This document shows positions 8,650 through 16,689 of a DNA stretch of 39,706 bases, in pieces. Under the pieces are notes generated by a model. It was not told the DNA's origin, ran no database searches, and worked only from the letters and a program-made list of their open reading frames with translations. The DNA lies in contig NZ_NESJ01000029.1 in NCBI RefSeq assembly GCF_003063645.1, positions 1-39,706 of the forward strand, given 5' to 3'. A program made the translations under genes and the position numbers. The DNA comes from Limnohabitans sp. 2KL-51 (GTDB lineage Bacteria > Pseudomonadota > Gammaproteobacteria > Burkholderiales > Burkholderiaceae_C). Position 1 is the first letter of the stretch. Each line of letters starts with the position of its first letter.

Positions 8650-9059
8650 TGCCCGCTTTGCAAATCACCACTTCGCTGATCGGCTTGGGCTTGGCGGCCC
8701 TGATCTTGGTCTTGCTGCGGCGTGATCATCTCTACATCCACCATGGTTTGTTCTGGATTGTGGTGGCGGCCCTGGGCGCACTGCTGGGCTTGTGGCCCGG
8801 TTTGATCGACCGTGTGGCGCAACTGGTGGGCATCAGCTATGCCCCTGCGGCGCTGCTGCTGGGGGCGGTGGTGGTGTTGTTCATCAAGGCGCTTTATGCC
8901 GACATGATGCAGACCCGTCTGGAGCGGCAGTTGCGCCGTTTGAACCAGCGTGTGGCCATGCTGGAGTTGGGCAATGTGCGGCCAGGCCCTGAGGCTGGTG
9001 CATCGGCTGTGCCAAGCGATGACAACAACCGCCCCCATCAAGCCGACCCGATGCGTTGA
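8649..9059 (+). CDS. DUF2304 family membrane protein
   Basis: This 136-residue protein has three predicted membrane segments in its first 80 residues and an Arg-rich amphipathic helix (LERQLRRLNQRVAMLE) that looks like a short coiled coil. The pattern matches DUF2304, small membrane proteins often encoded next to glycosyltransferases. The ATG shares a base with the stop of the TPR membrane protein, so the pair likely works together. The 3' end overlaps the convergent dprA by 22 bp (9038-9059). The C-terminal 20 residues look unconstrained and may exist only because of that overlap. Confidence 0.75.
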   Translation: MPALQITTSLIGLGLAALILVLLRRDHLYIHHGLFWIVVAALGALLGLWPGLIDRVAQLVGISYAPAALLLGAVVVLFIKALYADMMQTRLERQLRRLNQRVAMLELGNVRPGPEAGASAVPSDDNNRPHQADPMR

Positions 9060-10195
9060 AACAGCCCGCCGGGCAGTCGGCCTACTTGGCCCATCAACTC
9101 CAGCTCCAGCAGCTGCGCCTGCAGTTGCGCCGTGGGCCAACCGCAGCGCGCTTGTAGGGCGTCCAGGCCCACGGGGTCGTGGCCCAGGGCGCGCAGCAGG
9201 GCGCGTTCGGGGTCATCGCCCGAGAACGCATCTTCCGGGGATTGCTTGTCCAAGGTCAGCACCTGTTGGGCGTCTGGGATGGGCAGGCGCAACTCCTCAA
9301 GTACATCTTGCGCCGACTCGACCAGTTTGGCGCCTTGCTTGATGAGCGCATGGCAGCCTTTGGATTGGGTGGCGTGGATGGAGCCGGGGATCGCCATCAC
9401 GTCGCGGCCTTGCTCCAGGGCCTGCTTGGCGGTGATGAGTGAGCCGGAAGGCAGGGCGGCTTCCACCACCAGCGTGGCTTGCGACAGGCCTGAAATCAGC
9501 CGGTTGCGGCGCGGAAAATTGGGCGACAGCGGTGGTGTGCCCAGCGGGTATTCGCTCAGGATCAGCCCGTTTTGGGCAATGCGGTGCGCCAGTTCACGGT
9601 GCTGGCGCGGGTAGACGCGGTCCAGTCCGGTGCCCACCACGGCGATGGTGGCCAGCTGTCCTGTCGTTGCGCCTTGCAGTGCGCCTTCATGCGATGCACC
9701 GTCCACCCCCAGTGCCAGGCCAGAAACCACAGTTAAACCACTGGCGGCCAAGCTGCAGGCAAAGGCGCGGGCGTTCTCGGCTCCTTGCGGCGTGGGGTTG
9801 CGGCTGCCCACCATGGCCAGCGCAAGCTCTGCCCGCAGCCGGGGCAGGTGCGCCGTCTGGCCCATGGCGTAGAGCATCAGAGGCGGGTCGGGAATGTCCA
9901 GCAGCGGGGCAGGGTAATCGGCATCTCCCAGGGTGAGCACGCAGCGACTGGGCCCGGTACCCGCTTGCAGCCATTCCAGGGTGTCTTGCGTGAGGTCGGC
10001 GCAGCCATCGGGCATGTGGCACAGCGCCTGCGCCTGCTTGGGGCTGACCACCTGGCACAGGGCGGTTTCGGTTTGCGAAAAAATCGCTTCGGGCTCGCCA
10101 AAGGCCGCCAGCAGGCGCCTGGCGCTTTCGTTGCCGACGCCGGGTGTGAGCACCAGCCGCAACCAAGCGCCCAATTCCTCGGGGGTGTTGACCAT
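9038..10195 (-). CDS. dprA: DNA processing protein DprA
   Basis: DprA loads RecA onto incoming single-stranded DNA during natural transformation. The 385-residue frame starts MVNTPEELGAWLRL at an ATG preceded by AGGGAGA; the much longer open frame upstream is not coding. An N-terminal SAM/HhH-like region (LVLTPGVGNESARRLLAAFG) is followed by the Rossmann-like domain with AMVGSRNPTPQGAENARAFA, SGLALGVDGASHEGAL, GTGLDRVYPRQH, SEYPLGTPP, FPRRNRLISGLS and the AIPGSI motif. The C-terminal winged helix, about residues 320-383, is present. Full length and intact motifs suggest a competent or formerly competent species. It is divergent from a glutamine amidotransferase gene and convergent with the DUF2304 gene. 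Confidence 0.95.
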   Translation of the reverse strand: MVNTPEELGAWLRLVLTPGVGNESARRLLAAFGEPEAIFSQTETALCQVVSPKQAQALCHMPDGCADLTQDTLEWLQAGTGPSRCVLTLGDADYPAPLLDIPDPPLMLYAMGQTAHLPRLRAELALAMVGSRNPTPQGAENARAFACSLAASGLTVVSGLALGVDGASHEGALQGATTGQLATIAVVGTGLDRVYPRQHRELAHRIAQNGLILSEYPLGTPPLSPNFPRRNRLISGLSQATLVVEAALPSGSLITAKQALEQGRDVMAIPGSIHATQSKGCHALIKQGAKLVESAQDVLEELRLPIPDAQQVLTLDKQSPEDAFSGDDPERALLRALGHDPVGLDALQARCGWPTAQLQAQLLELELMGQVGRLPGGLFQRIGSA

Positions 10196-10279
10196 GTTTC
10201 TCCCTGTGCGGCCTGAATGACCGTCAAATGAATGTTGTGCTGAGCATTGTGGTTCAAAGCCCGGCTCGCGCCAAGTCCA

Positions 10280-10285
10280 TAAAAT
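10280..10285 (+). promoter_or_regulatory. Candidate -10 box of the glutamine amidotransferase gene
   Basis: TAAAAT lies 40 bp before the preferred start at 10325. Transcription would begin near 10292. No good -35 was found at 16-18 bp upstream, so the call rests on the hexamer and its repeated use before other genes here. Confidence 0.3.
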
Positions 10286-10324
10286 CACGCCATGCACCCT
10301 CTTACCCAACAGCCTACCGAGCAC

Positions 10325-11047
10325 ATGCACCTGTGTATCCTCGAAAACGACGACCTGGACCCCCCTCTGGCGCAGCGTTACTCGCGGGTGGCGGCGATGT
10401 TTGAGCGTTTGTTTGCGCAAGCGGGTTACAAGGGCCGAATCGACACCTTCAGTGCCCGACATGGGCAATACCCGGGCAGTTTTGCGGCCTACGATGCGGT
10501 GCTCTTGACCGGCAGCCGCGCCGATTCTTTTTCGGACGAGCCCTGGGTGGTGACCTTGCGCGAGCAGGTGGCGCGTTTGCTGCAGGACCAGCACAAGCTT
10601 TTGGGCGTGTGTTTTGGTCACCAGTTGATCGCGCATTGTTTGGGTGCGCCCGTGCAGCGGGCGCCCCGGGGCTGGCGGGTTGGGCGGCAGGCTTATGACT
10701 GGCTGGGCGCGCCCGAAAACTTGGGGCTGGCGCCGGGTCAAGCGGCCCAAGTGGCCTTGCTGGCCAGCCACCAGGATCAGGTGCTGGCTTTGCCGCCAGG
10801 CGCCACTTTGTTGGCCACACAAGCCGACTGTCCGGTGGCCGCTTACGCGCTGGGGGACCAGGTGTTTTGCATTCAGCCGCACCCGGAGTTCACGCCCGAG
10901 GTGTCGGCCTTTTTGCTGGACAAGCGCCGCGCCTTGATGGGGGAGCCGCTTTACGAGCAGAGCATGGGCAGTCTTTCCGAACCGCATGACGGTTTGGCGC
11001 TGGCGCGTTTCATGATCCGATTCGTGCAATTCGGTCTCTCGGCTTGA
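10325..11047 (+). CDS. Class I glutamine amidotransferase-like protein
   Basis: This 240-residue protein starts MHLCILENDDLDPP. An in-frame ATG at 10292 would add 11 residues but lies only 7 bp after a TAAAAT box, so the second Met is preferred. The class I GATase fold is shown by the nucleophile elbow LLGVCFGHQLIAH and by the catalytic His in QPHPEFTPEV. There is no synthetase domain. Such stand-alone members hydrolyse glutamine or gamma-glutamyl compounds, often annotated as GMP-synthase-like. The physiological substrate cannot be read from the sequence. It is divergent from dprA across about 130 bp. Confidence 0.8.
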   Translation: MHLCILENDDLDPPLAQRYSRVAAMFERLFAQAGYKGRIDTFSARHGQYPGSFAAYDAVLLTGSRADSFSDEPWVVTLREQVARLLQDQHKLLGVCFGHQLIAHCLGAPVQRAPRGWRVGRQAYDWLGAPENLGLAPGQAAQVALLASHQDQVLALPPGATLLATQADCPVAAYALGDQVFCIQPHPEFTPEVSAFLLDKRRALMGEPLYEQSMGSLSEPHDGLALARFMIRFVQFGLSA

Positions 11048-11110
11048 ACCATGCAGGCGCTGGATCGAAATGACCGAAAATACACGTTATCCCTTTTGAT
11101 TTTTTGAACC

Positions 11111-11617
11111 ATGGCCCTGCTTCCCATTCTTTGCTACCCCGACCCCCGCCTGAACAAGGTGGCCAAACCCGTGCAGGCGGTCGACGCGCGCGTGCACGCC
11201 CTGATCGACGACATGCTGGAGACCATGTACGAGGCCAGCGGCATTGGCTTGGCTGCCACACAAATCGACGTGCACGAGCGCCTGGTGGTGATCGACACCT
11301 CTGAAGAGCGCAACCAACCGATCGTGCTGATCAACCCCGAGATCATCTGGATGAACGACGAGCGCGTGAAGGGCGAAGAGGGCTGCTTGTCGGTGCCGGG
11401 CATTTACGACGGCGTCGAGCGTGCCACGGCCGTCAAGGTGGTGGCCCTGGACCGCAGCGGTCAACACCGCACCATCGAAGCCGAGGGCATGCTGGCCGTG
11501 TGCATCCAGCACGAGTTGGACCACCTGATGGGCAAGGTGTTTGTGGAATACCTTTCGCCGCTCAAGCAAGGGCGCATCAAGACCAAGATGGTCAAAGCCC
11601 AAAAAGCCGAGCGCTGA
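11111..11617 (+). CDS. def: Peptide deformylase
   Basis: This metalloenzyme removes the formyl group from the N-terminal methionine of new proteins. The protein has 168 residues, the family's usual length. All three signature motifs are present: GIGLAATQI near residue 43, EGCLSVPG near 90 (Cys is a metal ligand) and QHELDHLMG near 133 (both His are ligands, Glu is catalytic). The next gene, fmt, starts 7 bp after its stop, so the formylation and deformylation enzymes are co-expressed, as in most bacteria. The gene upstream is separated by 63 bp. Confidence 0.97.
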   Translation: MALLPILCYPDPRLNKVAKPVQAVDARVHALIDDMLETMYEASGIGLAATQIDVHERLVVIDTSEERNQPIVLINPEIIWMNDERVKGEEGCLSVPGIYDGVERATAVKVVALDRSGQHRTIEAEGMLAVCIQHELDHLMGKVFVEYLSPLKQGRIKTKMVKAQKAER

Positions 11618-11624
11618 GCACGGC

Positions 11625-12599
11625 ATGCGGCTGATTTTTGCGGGCACACCCGAATTTGCACAAGTGGCCATGGCGGCCCTGCATTCGGCAGGGCACGAGA
11701 TCGTGCTGGTGTTGACCCAGCCCGACCGACCCGCCGGGCGCGGCATGAAGCTGCAGCCTTCGCCCGTCAAGCAATGGGCACTGGACCACGCGGTGCCGGT
11801 GGCCCAGCCGCGCAGCTTGCGGCTCGATGGCAAATACCCCGAAGACGCGGCAGCCGCCCGGCAGACTCTGCTGGACGCAAAACTCGACCATCAGGCCGAC
11901 GCCATGATCGTGGCGGCTTACGGTCTGATCCTGCCGCAGTGGGTGCTGGATCTGCCGCCCAAGGGTTGCCTGAACATCCATGCCTCTTTGCTGCCACGCT
12001 GGCGCGGGGCGGCGCCGATTCACCGCGCCATCGAGGCGGGCGACACGCAAACCGGCATCACCATCATGCAGATGGACGCAGGTTTGGACACCGGCGACAT
12101 GCTGCTGGTCTTGCCCTGCGCGATTGCGCCCACCGACACCACCGCCGTGCTGCACGACCGCCTGGCCGCGCTGGGCGGGCAGGCCATCGTGCAGGCGCTG
12201 GCTTCGCTCGACGCTTTGCCGCACCAGCTTCAGCCCACAGAAGGTGTGAACTACGCGCACAAGATCGACAAAGCCGAGGCGGCGCTGGACTGGGCCTTGA
12301 GCGCCGAGGTGTTGGCGCGGCGCATTCGGGCCTTCGACCCGTTTCCGGGCATGACCGTTCCACTGATCACAGACACGGGCGTGGAAACCATCAAGCTCTG
12401 GCAAGCCACGGCGCATCCGTCCGTGCAGACCGCTCAACCCGGCACCGTGCTCAGCGCCGATGCCTCGGGCGTGCGCGTGGCCTGCGGTGAGGGCCAGCTG
12501 TGCCTGACGCAGTTGCAACGGCCCGGCGGCAAGCGCTTGGGTGCAGCCGACTTTTTGCGTGGCTGCCCCTTGCAGCCTGGCCAGCGTTTGGTGGCCTGA
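11625..12599 (+). CDS. fmt: Methionyl-tRNA formyltransferase
   Basis: Fmt transfers a formyl group from 10-formyl-THF to methionyl-initiator tRNA. The 324-residue protein starts [13 protein letters not shown], with the N-terminal Rossmann-type formyltransferase domain. The active-site motif is in [16 protein letters not shown] near residue 120, and [20 protein letters not shown] follows. The C-terminal OB-like tRNA-binding domain covers the last 100 or so residues. The longer open frame upstream overlaps def and is not used. The stop overlaps the start of azlC (TGATG at 12597-12601), so azlC is likely co-translated from the same mRNA. Confidence 0.96.
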   Translation: MRLIFAGTPEFAQVAMAALHSAGHEIVLVLTQPDRPAGRGMKLQPSPVKQWALDHAVPVAQPRSLRLDGKYPEDAAAARQTLLDAKLDHQADAMIVAAYGLILPQWVLDLPPKGCLNIHASLLPRWRGAAPIHRAIEAGDTQTGITIMQMDAGLDTGDMLLVLPCAIAPTDTTAVLHDRLAALGGQAIVQALASLDALPHQLQPTEGVNYAHKIDKAEAALDWALSAEVLARRIRAFDPFPGMTVPLITDTGVETIKLWQATAHPSVQTAQPGTVLSADASGVRVACGEGQLCLTQLQRPGGKRLGAADFLRGCPLQPGQRLVA

Positions 12600-13330
12600 T
12601 GTTTTTTCGGCCCACGCTCTACCGCCGCGCCGAGTTCTTGCAAGGCTTTCGCGATTTTGCCCCGCAAGCGCCGGGGGTGGCAGCTTGGGGCTTGATGACG
12701 GGCGTGGCCATGGTCAAGTCGGGCATGAGCGTGTTCGAGGCGGTGGCCATGACCATGCTGGTGTTTGCTGGCAGCTCGCAGCTGGCGGCCATTCCGCTGT
12801 TGGTGGCCGGGGCACCGGCTTGGGTGATTTTGGCCACCGGTTTTTGCGTGAACCTGCGCTTTGTGGTGTTCAGCCTGCACCTGCGCCACTACCTCATGCA
12901 CTTGCCGCGCTGGCAGCGCATGTGCCACGGCTACTTCACGGCCGACATCACTTACGTGCTGTTCATCCGCCAATACCCGCACCCTGGCAGCACAGACGCC
13001 GACCGTACGGGACAAGAGGCTTATCTGGCGGGCAACTACTTACTGAACTGGAGCAGCTGGATCGGGGCCAGTTTGCTGGGTGTGGGCTTGGCCAATTTGA
13101 TTCCGCCCGAATGGGGTTTGGGCTTTGCGGGCATCTTGTGTTTGTTGGGGATTCAGTGCTCACTGGCAAGCTCGCGCATGCGCATCTTGTCGGCGGCCGT
13201 GGCGGGTGTGGCCGCAGTGGTCGCTTACAACCTGCCGCTCAAACTCAACATCGTGGTGGCGATTGCGGTGGCCGTTATTTTGTGCCTGACAGTCGAAAAA
13301 ATACGACCTGCACCCAAGGTAGTGGCATGA
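12599..13330 (+). CDS. azlC: AzlC-family branched-chain amino acid exporter, large subunit
   Basis: This 243-residue, highly hydrophobic protein starts [13 protein letters not shown] at an ATG that shares a base with the fmt stop. The AzlC signature is visible in FRDFAPQAPGVAAWGLMTG and MLVFAGSSQLAAIPLL, and in the AGNYLLNWSSWIGAS segment. AzlC with AzlD forms an inner-membrane exporter for branched-chain amino acids (BrnFE type) or related analogues. The ATGA overlap with azlD (13327-13330) gives tight coupling of the two subunits. Transported substrate is inferred from the family. The symbol is family-level. Confidence 0.88.
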   Translation: MFFRPTLYRRAEFLQGFRDFAPQAPGVAAWGLMTGVAMVKSGMSVFEAVAMTMLVFAGSSQLAAIPLLVAGAPAWVILATGFCVNLRFVVFSLHLRHYLMHLPRWQRMCHGYFTADITYVLFIRQYPHPGSTDADRTGQEAYLAGNYLLNWSSWIGASLLGVGLANLIPPEWGLGFAGILCLLGIQCSLASSRMRILSAAVAGVAAVVAYNLPLKLNIVVAIAVAVILCLTVEKIRPAPKVVA

Positions 13331-13662
13331 ACGGCATCGATTTTTGGACCTTGGGCGTCATCTTCGGCCTGGCCGTGGTCACGGTGGTGGCCCGCAGTTT
13401 CTTTTTCATATCCAGCCAATCTTGGCAATTGCCCGATTGGGCGCAGCGCGGTCTGCAATACGCGCCCATTGCAGCGCTGTCGGCGGTGGTTGTTCCTGAA
13501 ATCATCACCGTGCAGGGCGAGTTGGTCAGCACCTGGCAAGACGCCCGCTTGTATGCGGCTGCGGCGGGTGTAGCCGCTTACTTTTGGCGGCGCGGTGTGC
13601 TGACCACGATCCTGGTGGGCATGGCGGTGTATTTGCCTTTGCGTCTGGGGTTGGGCTGGTGA
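13327..13662 (+). CDS. azlD: AzlD-family branched-chain amino acid exporter, small subunit
   Basis: This 111-residue membrane protein has about four hydrophobic segments, starting MNGIDFWTLGVIFGLAVV, with the AzlD-type VVARSFFFI and LQYAPIAALSAVVVPEI pattern. It is the small partner of AzlC, and its ATG is embedded in the azlC stop (ATGA). Length and position after azlC fit the family. It ends the def-fmt-azlC-azlD transcription unit; pgk follows after 116 bp with its own promoter-like box. Confidence 0.87.
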   Translation: MNGIDFWTLGVIFGLAVVTVVARSFFFISSQSWQLPDWAQRGLQYAPIAALSAVVVPEIITVQGELVSTWQDARLYAAAAGVAAYFWRRGVLTTILVGMAVYLPLRLGLGW

Positions 13663-13736
13663 GTGGGCCGCTCTTGCCTGCAGCAGCGCAGCCCTGTGCG
13701 TGAACCTTGGCGAATCTTCGCCCTGTCTCTGCTTTT

Positions 13737-13742
13737 TATAAT
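13737..13742 (+). promoter_or_regulatory. Candidate -10 box of pgk
   Basis: A perfect TATAAT lies 37 bp upstream of the pgk ATG. The nearby -35 candidates are poorly spaced: TTGGCG at 13707-13712 gives 24 bp and TTCGCC at 13717-13722 gives 14 bp. The -10 is therefore the only firm element. Confidence 0.45.
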
Positions 13743-13778
13743 TGAGCCGAATTTTTCCGACACAGGACAAGACCCTCC

Positions 13779-14984
13779 ATGAACGTCATTCGTTTTTCCG
13801 ATCTGTGTGCCACAGGCCAAGCCGCTGGGCAACGCGTTTTCATCCGCGCCGACTTGAATGTGCCGCAAGCCGATGACGGCAGCATCACCGAAGACACCCG
13901 CGTGCGCGCCAGCGTGCCCTGCATCCAGATGGCGTTGGACGCGGGTGCGGCCGTGATGGTGACATCGCACTTGGGGCGTCCGACCGAGGGGGAGTTCAAG
14001 CCCGAAGACTCGCTGGCCCCGGTGGCCAAGCGCTTGGGCGAGTTGCTTGGCCACCCTTATGAAAATGGGGTGTCTTTGGTCGCCCATTGGGTCGAGGGTG
14101 TCACCGTTGCCCCCGGCCAGGTGGTGTTGCTCGAAAACTGCCGTGTCAACAAGGGCGAGAAAAAGAACGACCAAGAACTGGCCCGCAAGATGGCCCAGCT
14201 GTGCGACATCTACGTGAACGACGCCTTTGGCACCGCGCACCGAGCCGAAGGCACGACCTACGGCATCGCCCAGTTTGCGCCCATCGCCTGCGCTGGCCCC
14301 TTGCTGGCCGCCGAGATCGATGCCATCACCCAGGCCCTGGCCAATCCAAAGCGCCCGTTGGTCGCCATCGTGGCGGGCTCCAAGGTGTCCACCAAGCTGA
14401 CCATCTTGAAGAGCCTGGCGAAAAACGTGGATCAACTCATCGTGGGCGGCGGCATTGCCAACACCTTCATGTTGGCGGCGGGCCTGAAGATCGGCAAAAG
14501 CCTGGCCGAAGCCGACTTGGTGGGCGAGGCCAAAGCGGTGATCGAGGCCATGAAGGCCAGGGGTGCGGATGTGCCGATTCCGACCGATGTGGTCGTGGCC
14601 AAGACTTTTGCGGCAGACGCGGTGGCCACGGTGAAAAAAGCCACCGACGTGGCGGACGACGACATGATTTTGGACATCGGTCCCGAAACGGCGGCCAAGC
14701 TCGCCGCGCAGCTCAAGCAAGCGGGCACCATCGTGTGGAACGGCCCGGTGGGCGTGTTCGAGTTTGCGGCCTTTGAAAACGGCACCAAGGTGATTGCCCA
14801 GGCCATTGCCGAATCCAGCGCCTTCAGCATCGCAGGCGGCGGGGACACGCTGGCGGCGATTGCCAAGTACGGCATCGAAGATCAGGTCGACTACATCTCC
14901 ACAGGCGGTGGCGCGTTCCTGGAAATCTTGGAAGGCAAGACTTTGCCTGCCATTGAAATTTTGATGAAGCGCGCAGCCGTTTGA
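13779..14984 (+). CDS. pgk: Phosphoglycerate kinase
   Basis: This enzyme converts 1,3-bisphosphoglycerate and ADP to 3-phosphoglycerate and ATP in glycolysis. The 401-residue length is typical. Family motifs include [11 protein letters not shown] near residue 20, [36 protein letters not shown] and, for nucleotide binding, the C-terminal NGPVGVFE and [10 protein letters not shown] segments. It is followed by a long hairpin, a bidirectional terminator and a palindromic repeat before the convergent desaturase gene. Pyk and fba lie downstream on the same strand but are separated from pgk by that desaturase, so they are not one operon. Confidence 0.97.
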   Translation: MNVIRFSDLCATGQAAGQRVFIRADLNVPQADDGSITEDTRVRASVPCIQMALDAGAAVMVTSHLGRPTEGEFKPEDSLAPVAKRLGELLGHPYENGVSLVAHWVEGVTVAPGQVVLLENCRVNKGEKKNDQELARKMAQLCDIYVNDAFGTAHRAEGTTYGIAQFAPIACAGPLLAAEIDAITQALANPKRPLVAIVAGSKVSTKLTILKSLAKNVDQLIVGGGIANTFMLAAGLKIGKSLAEADLVGEAKAVIEAMKARGADVPIPTDVVVAKTFAADAVATVKKATDVADDDMILDIGPETAAKLAAQLKQAGTIVWNGPVGVFEFAAFENGTKVIAQAIAESSAFSIAGGGDTLAAIAKYGIEDQVDYISTGGGAFLEILEGKTLPAIEILMKRAAV

Positions 14985-14996
14985 AGAAGCGTTGGC

Positions 14997-15040
14997 GCTG
15001 AAACCGCCGACAGTTCATTTTGTAGGTCGGCGGCTTCAGC
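14997..15040. repeat. Long REP-like hairpin downstream of pgk
   Basis: Arms of 15 bp, GCTGAAACCGCCGAC at 14997-15011 and GTCGGCGGCTTCAGC at 15026-15040, match with one mismatch around a 14-nt loop. The right half (TGTAGGTCGGCGGCTTCAGCC) resembles dispersed palindromes of the TAGGTCGG...TTCAGCC type. There is no U tract. It may protect the pgk mRNA 3' end. Confidence 0.5.
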
Positions 15041-15070
15041 CCCGACATGAATCTTCAGATGTCCGACAAC

Positions 15071-15099
15071 AAAAAACCCCGCATCGCGGGGCTTTTTTA
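15071..15099. terminator. Bidirectional intrinsic terminator (pgk / desaturase side)
   Basis: Stem CCCCGC (15077-15082) pairs with GCGGGG (15086-15091) around the loop ATC. It is flanked by six A on the left and six T on the right, so it can work in both directions between convergent pgk and desaturase. Confidence 0.85.
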
Positions 15100-15124
15100 T
15101 TGCTCTGGCCCTTGAAGTCTTGAC

Positions 15125-15225
15125 CAACATAGCAAGAGATCGCTTTTTTGTAGGAGCCCACCCCTGTGAGCGATGGGCGTGGAACACGCCCTGAAAACAA
15201 TCGCCCACAGGGTGGGCTACTACAA
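15125..15225. repeat. Palindromic intergenic element, copy 1
   Basis: The outer arms TTTTTTGTAGGAGCCCACCC (from 15144) and GGGTGGGCTACTACAA (to 15225) are inverted repeats that enclose GCGAT...ATCGC and a core GGGCGTGGAACACGCC. A second copy lies at 39507-39605. The left flank CAACAT..CAAG.GAT.GC is also shared. Together with the hairpin at 14997 and the terminator at 15071, this element fills most of the 325-bp gene-free stretch 14985-15309. Confidence 0.7.
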
Positions 15226-15309
15226 TGACAAAAATATCCACATGGCAGACAAAAACATGGGCAATTCAAACTTCATCGGGCCCGATCAATTGGAGCGTCG
15301 ACGCCCTGA

Positions 15310-16425
15310 TCAGGCCTGTGCCGCAGGCGGCAAGTTGCCGCGCACCGGGCTGGTCATGCTGCCTTTGAAGTCGGTCCAGCATTCACGGCCAAAGTCGTAA
15401 AGCTTGCAGTTTTCGGCGGTCTCGAAGTACCACTTCCAGGAGAAGGGTTGCACGATGATGCGGCCAGGCAGCATTTCTTCAAGCTTGGCCTGGGCTTGCT
15501 TCAAACGGTACAGCGGGATGCTCATGTCGACATGGTGCGCGGTGTGCTCCATGATGTGGTGCATCATGCCGCCGATGTTGAAGGGAAAGGTCAGGTGCAC
15601 GGTGGTCGAGACGAAAGGCGCGGCCTTGGTCCAGGCAGCTTTGTTGTCGTGCCAGGACACCTTCACATGGGTGTGGTGCACATAGACCACAAAGCCGATC
15701 ATGGTGTTCCAAAAGAAGAAGGGGACCAGCACACCCATGAGCAAGGACAGCCAGACCGATTGGTCGGTTGCCACGGCCGCCGCAATGATGGTGGCGATCC
15801 ACAGCACGGCAAAGGCGCTGACCAGCATGCTGTCCTTGAAGAAGATCGGACGGCGCGTGGGCATGTGGGTTTTGTTGGGGAAGAACTCGCGCTTCCACCA
15901 GATTTCAATCATGTAATACAGGCCTGGAGCCCAGCCGCTGCGGTAGGCGCGTTGCAGCAAGCGCTGTGCAAAGCCCAGGCCAGCAAACTCTTCGGCGGTC
16001 AGGGGCGTCCAGACAAAATCCACGCCTTTGAGGTTGGTGTAGCCGTGGTGCACCACGTTGTGGCCCGTGTCCCAAAGGCTGTAAGGCGTGAGCGAGGGCA
16101 AAAACGCGATGCGGCCCAATACTTTGTTCAGCTCTCGGTGGGGTGTGAGGCTTTGGTGGCAGGCGTCGTGACCGATCACGAACAGGCGGCCGATGACAAA
16201 GCCCGCCACCGCGCCGCACAGCAGTTTGGCCCAGACGGCTTCAAGCATGATGGTGGCCGCAATCAGGGCAAAGAACAAGGCGTAGTCAAAAGCCAGCAAC
16301 ACAAACGCGCGAGCCGTGCTGCGCTCGGACAAGGGCACCAACCACTCGCGCAAAGTCTTGCGGTGCGGCAGGGGTTGGTCCAATGGGATGGGCTGATCAA
16401 CGTTGGGAGTGTTTATGGCAGTCAT
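15310..16425 (-). CDS. Membrane fatty acid desaturase (acyl-lipid type)
   Basis: The 371-residue integral membrane protein has the three His boxes of non-heme di-iron desaturases: GHDACH near residue 82, HNVVHH near 122 and HTAHHVDM near 294. Hydrophobic pairs lie between them. The spacing resembles omega-6/delta-12-type acyl-lipid desaturases, which insert double bonds into membrane acyl chains, often in response to cold. The double-bond position cannot be read from sequence. It stands alone between pgk and pyk on the opposite strand. No Shine-Dalgarno is seen before the ATG, and a TATATT box ends 9 bases before the start codon, so the message may be leaderless or the start may lie further in. 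An operator-like palindrome lies just upstream. Confidence 0.88.
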   Translation of the reverse strand: MTAINTPNVDQPIPLDQPLPHRKTLREWLVPLSERSTARAFVLLAFDYALFFALIAATIMLEAVWAKLLCGAVAGFVIGRLFVIGHDACHQSLTPHRELNKVLGRIAFLPSLTPYSLWDTGHNVVHHGYTNLKGVDFVWTPLTAEEFAGLGFAQRLLQRAYRSGWAPGLYYMIEIWWKREFFPNKTHMPTRRPIFFKDSMLVSAFAVLWIATIIAAAVATDQSVWLSLLMGVLVPFFFWNTMIGFVVYVHHTHVKVSWHDNKAAWTKAAPFVSTTVHLTFPFNIGGMMHHIMEHTAHHVDMSIPLYRLKQAQAKLEEMLPGRIIVQPFSWKWYFETAENCKLYDFGRECWTDFKGSMTSPVRGNLPPAAQA

Positions 16426-16448
16426 GACGCTTGAATATAAATCGCTTA

Positions 16449-16466
16449 ACCGACAGTTTAGTCGGC
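16449..16466. promoter_or_regulatory. Operator-like inverted repeat CCGAC-N6-GTCGG before the desaturase gene
   Basis: CCGAC at 16450-16454 and GTCGG at 16461-16465 form a perfect inverted repeat with the 6-bp centre AGTTTA. It starts about 25 bp upstream of the desaturase ATG, just upstream of the TATATT box at 16434-16439 read on the minus strand. The geometry fits a homodimeric repressor of the TetR type. No regulator gene is nearby. The rest of the 264-bp gap 16426-16689 holds only a loose 8-bp inverted repeat (16527-16534 / 16574-16581). Confidence 0.45.
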
Positions 16467-16689
16467 TTGAGATTGAGCTGGACTGACAAAGATCAATTCA
16501 AGGGTATTGGAAGGGGTAAAAGCAAGCAACTGGCGTGATCTGGCGGCAACTTGCGCCCAAAAGTCTGAAAGCAGCCAGTTGTTGGCGTGGTGGTGCGTGT
16601 TGTTGTGTCGAATGATGTGCGCCAAAAGAACCGGTTGTGTTACCCGTTTCGTGTGAAAATTGAAATCAAATTACGTTGGAGATTCCCTG

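Noticed and set aside
10196..11029. Upstream extension of the dprA frame across the amidotransferase gene
   Set aside because: DprA has a good ribosome site at 10195, and the extension overlaps a clear class I GATase on the other strand.
16527..16581. CAACTGGC...GCCAGTTG inverted repeat upstream of pyk
   Set aside because: Arms of 8 bp separated by 39 bp in a GC-rich spacer are not convincing as an operator or terminator.
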